From: Atherinomorus stipes
Lineage: Eukaryota; Chordata; Actinopteri; Atheriniformes; Atherinidae
DNA length: 64,000 nt
Direction: 5' to 3'
Assembly: GCA_023101725.1 (NCBI GenBank)
Contig: JALJCO010001078.1
Location: forward strand, 620,001-684,000
Positions 25,301 through 37,300 of the stretch are shown piece after piece. Position numbers and translations under genes: made by a program. Under the pieces are notes generated by a model. That model saw nothing but the letters and a program-made list of their open reading frames with translations, was not told the DNA's origin and ran no database searches. Numbering within the stretch: the first letter of the stretch is position 1; each line of letters starts with the position of its first letter.

Positions 25301-28300
25301 GTGGCTGAGATGAATCATTTTGCTCACTCACTGAAGACAGTTTAAGAAATAGTTTGCTGAGATACCCAGCAGATGTGGCTTATCCAGAGTGGAAAACAAG
25401 AGGGGAAGGAAAAACAAAAAGAAAAAGGCAGCCAAATGTGGCATAATGGTGCATTAAAAGTTGAGCAACAAAAGAGTGAAGCCATGTTGTGTAAAGGCAG
25501 AAATCCTTACTGATGGATGAGGCAGACATGGAGAAGCATGCAGGATGGAAGCAAGCAGCAGACTAATGTAAAACTGCAGAGCTCCACTGGCTGGTTATGA
25601 TTCTTATGATCAGAGAGGCTCATTGATATCCCACTGAAAAGACATCAAAACTGACCTGAAAGTTTAATTTACTGGACTCCTTCTAAATGTAAGAAAAAAT
25701 CTAAGTCAGTTACTAATACATTTTGTGAATTATGCAAAAATTCAAGCAATTCTTTTTCATAACTGTTTTTATGAATGCACTTAAAAAAATATAAACCTCA
25801 AAGAAATGACATTATAATAAACCTATAGATTCTAACTGAAATATCTTATGCAGAATCTTAAAATCCAACACATTTGTAAGTTTAAGGGAAACTCCATTTA
25901 AGTCCATGAATGAAATATAAACACTGCAAGAAAGCAAACATGAACAAGGTCATGGTATAAGGAAATAAAGGGAAACAATAATGAAATGTGTTTGAGAAAC
26001 AAAGAGAAGTATGACTCAGACAACAAATTTCTGCAAATTGTAGTCATTCTTAAAGTAGTTGCTTGTAATTTTTGGAGCTTTGATTAACTTTCCATGAAGA
26101 GTGAGCGCTAAGCTTAGCTTATTAGCTTATAAGCTCATGTTTAGGCTCTTCTTTTAATTGGCCTGCTGCCAGATTCTGCAAACCTTGCTAAGACAAAGAT
26201 ACTGAGTAAATACTGAGTAAAATGTTTTTCTTTTTTAATAAAAAAAATAATTATTTGAACCTCCATGTATAATTTAAAATACCACAAGAGCAAAGATTCA
26301 AATGCTGGGAAGATAAATGATCAACCCGCTGAATGTTTGAAAACATTGAGCTGCAAACTGCTGCATTTGGTTAAAAAGAAAACTTTTTCTTTTCTTATTC
26401 GTGATAACATCTTAATAATTTATGTTTTTTCACTTTAATAAATTCGTCAGTTTAACTCCCCCTTTTGCTATGCAGCTATAATAAACTGGAGTTAATTGTC
26501 TTGCAAACATAAGCAAGGTTTTCCTAGAAAGCATGTGTTGCCTTAAAACCAGTTCATATCACATTGGCATAATAGATACAGTATACAACTGTCCTTACAG
26601 ATCATCATGACTGGATTTTTGTAGTTTATTTCAGTCTGGTTGATGCAGTGTTCAGAGATAAACAAAACCACTTTAAATTAATAAGTATTCACTTCAACTT
26701 ATACAATATTAAATTATTACACTTTTTGAGATGTGTTTTTTTTGCCACTATCCTGCTGCTTTTGGATGTGTCCCTTCCCCCAACACACCTAAATCAGATG
26801 GCTGGCTTGTTACAGGGTCTCTGCAGAGCTGAATGACATGCACATTAAGTAATTCTAGTGTGTTGGAGAAGAGCTGAATCTAAAAGTTGCAGGATTACTG
26901 AGCAAGAGTCTGATGATCACATTCAACATTCTTTAATGGATCTTGCAAGTTGTACAACACATTTTCTAAATCTTCTCCGTCTTTTAACAATGTTTTGTAC
27001 AATAAATGACATCTTTGTATTCTTTGTAATTTAACACTAACAAATGTTAAACTGCTAAATTACCTGCCCACATTGTCATTCCCTAAAATGATAAATCCCC
27101 CTTTTCTGTTATTGTCAAAGATCTTCTTGGATGCTTTATCAAAACTCTTCCATATTTTTGCTGACAGTGTTTAGCGATCAGAAGTTCTGTGTGCTTTATT
27201 TTGTTTTTCCCTTTTTAAAAACTACTATTTATATCATATTAAAAAATAAGCATCTTTTTTTTTTTTTTTTAAAAAAAGGTCAAATTTCTTGCTTTCAAAG
27301 TTAGTCTGTATTTTACTTACATATGGTGTTTATTCTTTGCAAGTCCTTGTATCTATTTTTATTATTATCTACTGTATAATAATGTTAGCAAAACAGTATT
27401 TTTGTAAAGCGAGTTATAAGGACTTATTAAAGCCTTTAAATAGAATCCATTTAATTGTTTTCTATTTCTATTAGGTACTAGGCAAAACTAACTTTGTGCT
27501 AAGCTTATCTTCATTTTGGTGTTACCATCTAGGCTAGCATAGCTTAACCTATGCTTGCTTTAGAGTTATGAAAGAAACTGATCGTCCCGTCTTCGTCTTG
27601 GCAGGAAAATGACTATTTTCAACAGTTACTTTTTACTGTGATACTATCATTACGACATTACAGCAGTTTCCTGCATAGAAGGCTATTGCCTAGAATTAAA
27701 TCAATAATGATGAGTTTAATGTTAATTATCCAAGTTGCAGACTCACCAGACCGCCCACAATCAGAGCAGGACACCAGCTCCTCGGCCTGCCCAGTTTTCC
27801 TGTTGGAGTCTTGGTCTCCCAGGCAGAAGTCACAGTAGTCGTTGGGGATAACGGTGCCGTCTGAGCTTTTCTGAGCTGTCAGCGTGAACAGGAATATGTG
27901 ACAAGAAGCATACATCTGAATGACTGAGACCATTAACGGAGTTGCTGAGCAGATGCTGAAAGAAATATGGTGAAATTACCACAGTGTCTTACTTTTGTGG
28001 TTGTCTAAGCTCTGTGGAGAAGACGGGCCCATGTCTGTTTCCTTCTCCTCTTCACCTTCCTCCTCTGCCAAGTGAGTGTGGGTGTAGTGGTAACTTAGGC
28101 CAGGCCGGTTCTTGTAGCGCTTTCCACAGACTGTGGATAAATACAAACATGTATTGAGGAAAAAGCATCTTTATCTATGAGAAAATGTATAATACGTTAG
28201 ACATAATTCCAATAAAAGGTCAGCAACAGACAGCAAACTGAAAATGTAGCTTTTGATTGATCTTTTTAAATGTAAACCTCTGATTCACTGGTCAGTGATC

Positions 28301-31300
28301 CATGAGGAGGTCTAGTAAAATGATCGGGTACAGAACAGTGTCTAAAACTGACTTGATTTGTAATAGTAACACTTAGCACAGAAGGCTCTAGTTTTTAAAT
28401 CAAGTTTTTTAAAAAGTTCTTTGCCCAATTAACTCATAAAATAGATACAAAAAATAAAAATAAATAAAAATGCTGTTTTTTTAAAGAATTTTACTCAGTG
28501 ATGGAGTAAAAATTTCTGATAGGGATGGCCAGGCTGGGAATATTATTCTAACGTGGCACAGAAATCAATGTATCATCACTGTTTTCCCTTCATATATTAT
28601 ATCAACTGTGCAGGCACAACTGAGACTTAGCATAATACCATGTTTAATTAACACTTAATTGTTCAGATAAGATCAGAAGACATTCTAATGGTAAGCTTTT
28701 TGAATTCCTCATTAAACAAATCAGAATTGTACATTTAAAGTATGCATTTTAACTGTTTGTCTATTTATCAATGAATTGAGTAGTTTTGCTGTAATTAATT
28801 TTTAATCTTCAGCCTAGAAGAAGTCATTCATTTTTCTTTTCTTTTGTTTGCTTAAACACTGTGTAAAAGTTTACATGAAAATGCTAAGTTTCTAGCTCTA
28901 TGATTAAATTATTATCATATCATTATTACATGTTAGAGGACCAGGATTTAAAGGGTTGTGGCCACCCCTGGCCACCCTATGGCTGATTTTCAGAGTACAA
29001 AACAGTACAATTTCTTCCCGACTTGTGTGTTGGCATTGCGTAGAAGTCTTTACAGTGCCAACAATAAAGCTGTGGCTCTTCTTCATTGGACATCTCAGCA
29101 GTGCATTATTGCTAAAACAAGTTGTGTTTAAACTTTAAATAGACCAAAAAATAGAAATCTAAAATTTCCCACAGTAGCAATTCTAATAAAGAAATAAAGT
29201 TATTAGTAAATGCACCCAGTGTAAACACTTCCACAATAACCACATCAATAAAAACACACTAGCCTACAAGCAGCAACCTAGTAAACATGCATCTCTCAGC
29301 GCAGCAGCAGCTGGCATTGAAGCATAATTTGCAATGAGCGATCATAGAAGTGCATAGCATAGCGTTAGTGACATGCAGTGGTTGCGCTAACTCCAGAAAG
29401 GACAAGCTTAAAGCATTTAAAGCATTCAATCAGCCGTTTTCACACCAGATGCCAGTTAGAAGAAAAGGCTGATCATCACTGGCAGCTCAGGAAGCACCCA
29501 GAACGAAAAGAAAGCAACAAGTTCAGATACCTTCGTCAGCCTTTTTTGAGTTATGCTTTTGTTTGTATCTATCTGGAACAGAGAAGACACAAAAGCAAAC
29601 AATAACGGAAAGACAGAACGAGACATAAAATGAGAGATTCATTTGTTTGAGATTCAGTCAGCTCTATTCACGATCCCCCATGACAACCCATTCCTGAGGG
29701 ATTCTGTCCAAGTATGACAGTGGCATGCTGGTCAAGTCTGAATTAACAGCAAACTCTTTCTCCATGCTTCAGAAAACTGCTCTTAGGACCAAACAGAGAT
29801 TATCAATGACAAGCAAGAGAAAAGTACATCTCTTCTACAGTTTCCTACATATTCTTTTTTGCCTTACAGGCTGAGTTGGGGTTCTTCACTTAAAGAAAAC
29901 ATCTTGACTTTAAATAAACTCAAACATAAAAGAGAAAGTTGATTACAGGATCAAACAGACACGTTTTCCTTTTCCTTACTGTCACAGACGTAGGGTTTGT
30001 CCTGGTCATCAGCATTTACAGTTTCTGACCTTCTGCGAGTTGACCCTCTGCTCTGAAAGGAAACACAAGAAGCCTTCTTTGTCATGTCTGTGATCTTTCA
30101 ATGAAAACATGTCCCAACACTAATTAAATTGCCACAGCCCAGCATATAGAGCAAAGATGGTATATATGACCTCGATTTAGTGTCTTTTTCTCCTTTACTT
30201 GCCAAACACAACCTTTTGTGTCAGGGACTTACTTTGCCTCTGTTCCTGTTCTTCCTCTTCGGTGTATCTAGTTCAAAGTCTTCATCATCATGGAAACTGT
30301 CTCCATTTTCCTCCGCTTCCAGGACTCTCTGAAGAGTGCAAACACACATGGGGTTTAAATTTGAGGTTTAGAAAGACCTATCCTTGTGAATCACTCATTT
30401 TCAAGTTATAATCAAAACATGACAAAAATACCTGGATTTCCAGCAATGTCTCCTCTTCCTTGCTGAGGCTGTTTTTTTTCTCCAGCAGGCTGTCCCCCCT
30501 CAGGAGGGCCTCCAAGGCTGTGGCCTCCGCTGGTGGCCCCTCACGCTTGGGGGCGAGCTCTGCTTCTATAAAGGTGTAGCAGAAAGAAAGACTGGCTTTA
30601 TATCTGTCTGAATATTGCAAGCTGAATGTGTTGCTAATCGTTTTTTCTGCATAACAGGTCATTTTTGCAGGAGTTCTAGAAAAAAAAGACTTGAAGTCAA
30701 CAGAAGGGTTTAAAGCTAAACCTTTAGAACCTGCTGAATTTCATTTGCAAGATTACTTGTACAGAAAAGCCACAAGCGATAGAGTTAGATTACAGTAAGC
30801 AAAATCATAACAATGAGGGTAAAACAGCAGCAATAAAGAAATGTGAGGGTGTGAAAAACGTCATTTTAAATTTTAATATGCAGTGTTTAAACCTTTACAT
30901 GATGGTCAGAATATTGCACAAAGCTTGCGTTGTTTACTTCATGCAGTCGGGTCAAGAGTATGCGTGTGGACACTACGCGTATGCTCTCTGTAACAGCAAT
31001 AAAGACAGTAGGGTAAGAATTTAAAGACTACAAGATTTCACATAATAAAAACTAAGATGAAGCAGGTGAGCAGTCAGTGGAAGATGGCCATGCTTTTTTT
31101 TTTTGTCCTTTCCAGCCTGCATTATCTCTTCCTCCTTCCTTTGCTCATTTCCGTAGAGATGTACTTAACTCTCCGTCCTCCCCTTTGAACTAAAACCAGG
31201 ATGAAAACAAAATGAAAGCAGGGATGTGGTGAGAAAGGCAGGGAGTGAGTCTGGCTATTGAGGCTGTGAGACATTTATTGAACACAAAGCTGCTGCACTT

Positions 31301-34300
31301 CAAACTCCCCCCTCCTCCTCCTCCTTATCTTTTTGTATCCGTGACTTTGTAGAGAACTGCCTTTTATATGGGTCTGTACACTGAACCCCACCTTAAGGTT
31401 TTCTCTTGTATTTTATTGCCTCTCACCTGCCACTCTCTTTCTCCACACCTTCCATTTCACTATTCAGAGTGAAGCATCCTTCATCTCTGACATGTTAGCA
31501 AAGGTATGATTCAGCTAATTAAACTAATCTGAATTCAACAAGCTCTTCACTAATTTTGCAAACTGTGTAAAGCTAATTTCATTCATCTGCTGCCAGTAAA
31601 GAAGACCCATTTGGCTCTTTAGGAAGCTTAGAAACATTTAAAAATACAACTGGTCAAGATATTAGCCTGAAAATATTGAGCAAAAATGCTTAAAATGCTG
31701 AAAGAAGCAGGCATTCAGGAGGCCGCAAATCAGATGGAAGATGTTAAGATTTTAGAATTTTGAGAGGAGAGTACTTTATCATCTACTGAATCAAAATTTA
31801 GGACCCATTTTTTAGAATAATTTTTCTTTTAAGTCTTGCAGCTTAATTGAACAAAAACGATACAAAAACTGCAGAAAATGTTCCAAAAGTCTGTATTTTT
31901 CATGTATATACTGGTTTTGGAAGCAGTTTCCACAGTTTTTGTCATGCATAAATAATTCATAATTCATTCCCTTCTGGGATAAATAAAGTATTTTTCATTT
32001 CATTTCATAAGATGGTTGTTTCTCACTTCATGTGCAACTTTATGCCATTACAGATGCTGACTTTTGAACTGTGTACTGATAGTTGGATGGTTATTTTCCT
32101 CTTTAACCGAGTGAGTGTTGCATTCATGAATATGGGGGGAAAAAAACAAACAAAACAAACAAACAAAAAAACTGTAATGATTTTCCAATACATCACATTA
32201 AAGCTAAGCTCATGTTCTCAGGTGCTTCTAGGATCTTGTTTGTAGTAAAACATAAACATATGACTGCTGATTGTGCATGCAGCAACAGTCTTTCAGTAAT
32301 GGCTCTCAGCCTTGTCTGTTGCACAGTTTTCTCCTGGTTAAATTTGTTATTATTGTGTAACAACAAATGAGAAAAAGTTGAGATGGGTGCAATTTAGGGT
32401 TAGTGATAAAGCAGAAAAACTATCTTATATAAACCACGTGATATCAACAGCTAATTGCAATCAAAAGTTTGTACATAATCAACATCCCCAAAAAAGTGTA
32501 GTCTTTGATATCAATGATGGGCAAAGAATTGCCAGTCTGTAAACATGTGCATGAGAAAACAAACAAACAAAAAAAAGTTCATTGAAGAAAGATTTGAAAG
32601 CTTTTTAATATTTCCCCTTCTACAGTGCAGACCATCAGTAAGACATTCAAACAATCAAGAGGAACTTTGATGCGTTAAAGACAAGCAGCAAGCAGAGCTG
32701 GATGCCTGTGATCTTTCATCCTTTAGATTGCTGCATCAGAAACAGTAGTTCGTCGCTAAACATCCTCACGGGCAAGAGATTACCTTCAGAAACCGCTATG
32801 ATGCGTGCTATGTGCTATGAGTGATCTAAAACTACTTTGCGCACTTACACTGTAAATTACATTTTGGCTTTTTTTTGTCCTAATCTATTATTTTATGACA
32901 AATTACCAACCTTCTGGTATGCTGTTGTTATAAATTAAAATACTTAAACACACCTTAAACACACAAAGATAATTCCATTTAAGTCAAAATTCTAGGGCAG
33001 CTTTTTAACTCATAATTTTAAGTTAAATATTTTACAGTGTACAACAACCATGATCATATGTTCTGTTAACTTCTCTGAGCTCAAAGGATGGACCATATCA
33101 CATTGAAAACATGAAATGAGGTCGAACCAATCAGGATTCAAGGTTTTTTTTTTTCCAAGTCACTGTGTTTCTCAGTCCAAAGACAAACAGGACCATCTCC
33201 TGTAATCAATGACAAATTCCAAATGCTGTGAGGCTGTGTTGGAGCCTTCTATGATGGCAGCATTACTGCAGAAAAGTTCACTCAGACTTTTGAGAAAGCA
33301 TATATGGTGTGTGAAAACTTTCAAGCACAACTGTATCTCCATCAGAGGATGCTGAGGATCCTGAAAGGAAGAATGTAAGCTGTGTGATTTCGAGATAAAC
33401 AGGACAAAATAACACCTTAAATATCATTCCTTAATATTCTAAATGCCAGAACTTCACTGTCCCATTTTTGGGGGGCTGTTACAAGCCCAAAATACAATCA
33501 ACTGAATTTAGTTGATAGAAAAATATAAAATATCTTGCTGTCTGCAAAGGAATACTGCATTTTGTTTTCATCTGTATTTTCTATTTTGCTTAATCTTTTT
33601 CTGATTCAGAGTTGTACAAAAGATAAACTTTTAAATCCAGTTATGTTGCTGACATGTTGGAAATTAGCATCATCAATGTGAGATAATCTAAGTTTATATT
33701 TGTTATCATATGACACAATTTTCCAGTCTGAGGACTAAACAAAGAATTATCCTGTTGTCTGAAGGCAACCTTGGGACAAATTCTCTGTATATCCACACAC
33801 ACATACACAATCCTTTTTGTTCAAGAAGCATTAAATAAACATGAAGTCTTTGCAAAAGCCCAAGAGAAGAGGTTTCAGATTCCTCTGTCGAGTTATTGCA
33901 GAGATTTGGGACAATCTGAACAACTGGATATCTGAAAAGTAAAACATCAAAGTTCTTCTCTTCCACTCCAGCTCCAAAACCTCTACAGTTTTACCTGCTA
34001 TAGCAACAATCTGGCACAATTTATCTTTCCAGCTACAGTAGGTGCTTTGGTTAGTTGCTTAGTTGCAGCTCTTTTTTTTTTTTTTTTCTTGAGAAGGACT
34101 CCCTGTCCTCTGCTTAAAGAGAAATCATTCTTTGCAGAAAGTTCTGGAGTATTATATTGCGTCTGGAAGACAGCAAGGGGGAAACAATGGAGCAGAAAAG
34201 CAGAAACAAAGACTTGCCTTTATTTCTCCCCCTTATCAGGTTCCTGGGGCATTCCATTGCGAAAATCCCCTATAACACACAAACTGTATGCATGCGCAGA

Positions 34301-37300
34301 TGCACACTCACATAATAAGGCACACACTGCCACCTCATAAGGCTCGCTTACATTGTAATGCCTCATGGACAAATGATTATAGAGGCCCAGTTAGGGTGTA
34401 CTTCTGTGCTGTAGTAGGGAGCAAGAGTCATGTGTGGGGGTGTTTGTGTGTGCGTGTGTGCAAATGTGTGTGTGCATCTGCAGCCACAAAACAGTGAGAG
34501 GGGGCATTGATTCGAGAGAGAGAATGAACCTGGAGACCTGGTGAGAGAGAGACTAACCAGAGCCAGATGGTCAGATAGCATTAATGCAACAAGATCTGTG
34601 CAGCTACACAACACCACCAAGAGCAAAACTAAAACACACATTTGTATTCATGTGAAAGTAGCCTGCAATCGTAAAGGGATGCATCAGTTAAAATGGCTTT
34701 CACTGCGAATGTGTTGCTTGGCCGTACGTATGCGTGTGCGTTGTTTGTCTTACCTAGTCGAAGCTCACACAAGCGGAGCTGGGGATCCAGGGGAGGGTGG
34801 AGTCGCCTCTTCTTTCTCCAGCAACGAGCAGGGTATGTATACATCTGTCCTGCTGCTTGGCCTGGACAAACACACACACACACACACACATAAATATATA
34901 TGCATTTAGACACATGCGGAGAGACATTCAGGCACACGAGAAGAATTTTAACAACCACTGGCAAGCTCACCATTTTAACAAACCTCATATTGAGTCCCCC
35001 TTGCACACAAGGACACACACAAACAGAAATACACACAGAGGCCAGGCTTGTGCAACACTTAATATGTCCTGATTTCAATAATGCTCAGGCTAATGGGCCA
35101 TATCTTCAGAGAAATCCCTTTCTCATGGTCAGACTTCACAGATAATTTCAAAATGTTGCATTTTTGGTGTTTTAATGGTTTGTTTGCATGTCATTTGAAT
35201 TCCAATGAAAAGAAAAAAACAGAGAAAACAAAACTGAAGAAAGCTGGTCAAATATACTTGACTTTATTCTAATGAATAATGTGGTCTTCCTGCCTTTAAT
35301 CATTTTCCATCATTAGCTGAAGGGGTTCCTATGCCTGCACTGAACAGAGAAAAAAACTCTAGAGAAGGAGGGGGGGAAGAAGAAATCCAGAATAAATGCA
35401 TATAATGTGAGCAAGGTCTGCCACAAAGTATAGGGTGTGGCCTGAAGGGCTTTGCATACAAGATGGAGCGCAGGCTATTTGTGTCCAGCTCTCTGTAAGA
35501 AGCAGATTGTTCCCTTCGGGTGTTCAGATGAACCACATGTGCATAATGCATCCTGACTGCTTGCTGCAGGATAAATCAGTGAGTGGTGACTCCCAAATAA
35601 GATGGTTTGATTTCTTTTAATAAAGAAAAGGGATCTTTAATCATTACATTTATCATATTATGTTCAATAGTTTTAGACAAATACTCTACATTTACTTTTC
35701 TTTCTGAAAGTTTCTCAGGTAGTCTCATCATCTCACATAGTCTCTATAGGAAGTTTTAGCTTGCTAGCTTAGGGATGAAAGCAGGGGAAAAGAAATACAG
35801 TAAACTTGCTGTGGTTATAGTTTAAAAAAATTAAACATATTAGCAGTTTTAGAGCTGGTTCATTAACATAGTGTATCTCACATTGACTCCCTGCAGTTTA
35901 CATTGCTTCCCTGGCCAGCTCATGGTAATAACACCGTCCACAGACTGTCTGTTTCAGGCCAAAAAATACAACTTCTACAAAACTGCAAACTTTGTCTTTT
36001 GATATTTTTTGCACCTAGCAAACCAACAAGATATGCTGGACCAAGACTTGCTGGAAGATAGGGGACAGGAGCCACGGAGCTGACTAGCCTTCATGTTTTA
36101 CAGCCCTGAAAATCATCCTGTCGTATGACACTATCCCAATTCTAACCATCCCTGTCCACACTAACACGGATGAAATAACTCAGGTGAATATAAATCTGGT
36201 CAGATCAGGCCTGATAAAATCAATAATCTGATAAGGCTAGCTCCAGTGGGGACATTGTCAGTTACTTTAGTCCAGGTATTAGGAACTTGAGTTTCATCCT
36301 ATCTCCACATTTGAAAGCAAACTCGAGGTTTTCATTCATGCACTGGAGATTCTGGAGCAATGCAGTGTGAGAATAAAAATTTCTTCCTGGGATTTTTCCA
36401 GCCAGCGCCCTATCAAAACCATAACATCAGCTGGTAAGTCCTGCAAGCGTAGCTGCAAATATTCAAGAGGATTTGCTGTTATTGGGTGAGTTGTGTGAGC
36501 GCGCATGTTGGTTTGAGTTGCTGCTTCTTCTTTTTTTCTACTGAGTTGTTTGATGCTTTCCACTTGCTCCTCGCTGTTTTTTTTTTTTACATTCAGATAC
36601 ACTATCAAAGTTTGGACACCCTTACCCATTGGATTTAAAAGCAAAGTGTGTCTGTCCAAACTTTTGGCTAATAATATTCTTGTGGTATTTACATCAACAT
36701 ACAAATGGTCATGAAGGAAGCACACCCTTAATTTTTGATGTGTTGCAAAGAAAACAGATATCTTCACAGTATACCTTCTGCATTAGAAAAGTCTTTAATC
36801 TCATGAACCAAACATTATTGACTGTGTGTAAATGTATATGTTTTTAACTTGTAGCCTCTTTTAGTGGTTGCTATATATTGAGGGGTTTCATCATGCTTAT
36901 ATGTTTGGGATATTACTGCATTATGTATTTGATGCACACTGGGTGTAAGCTACATTAGAAGGTGTTAAGCATGGCTACGTGCGGAAACAGGAAAGGACAA
37001 GAAGCAGTTTGGAATTGGCTTTAGGTAAAGACATTTTTATATAAATCTGCAAAACTGCATCTAAAGTAAAACAAGATAAATAAAACTTTTTTTTTTTTTT
37101 AAACTTATTCTGTCCAGCATTGTAGCAAGCAGAATGGCGATCTGGCTGCTTTATTGTGTTGAACAGATTTGCTTTGCCAAGGGGAGCTATATGAATATAA
37201 GACTTATTGATATTCTAAGTTTATTTATTGTATTTCTTTAATGAAAGGTTGAATATGGAATATGGACAGAACAGCAACATGATTTTTGTAGGAAATGTTG

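Noticed and set aside
34629..35078. A 149-codon minus-strand frame
   Set aside because: Only the part 34754-34861 is a dpf3 exon; the rest is translated CA/TG microsatellite and intron.
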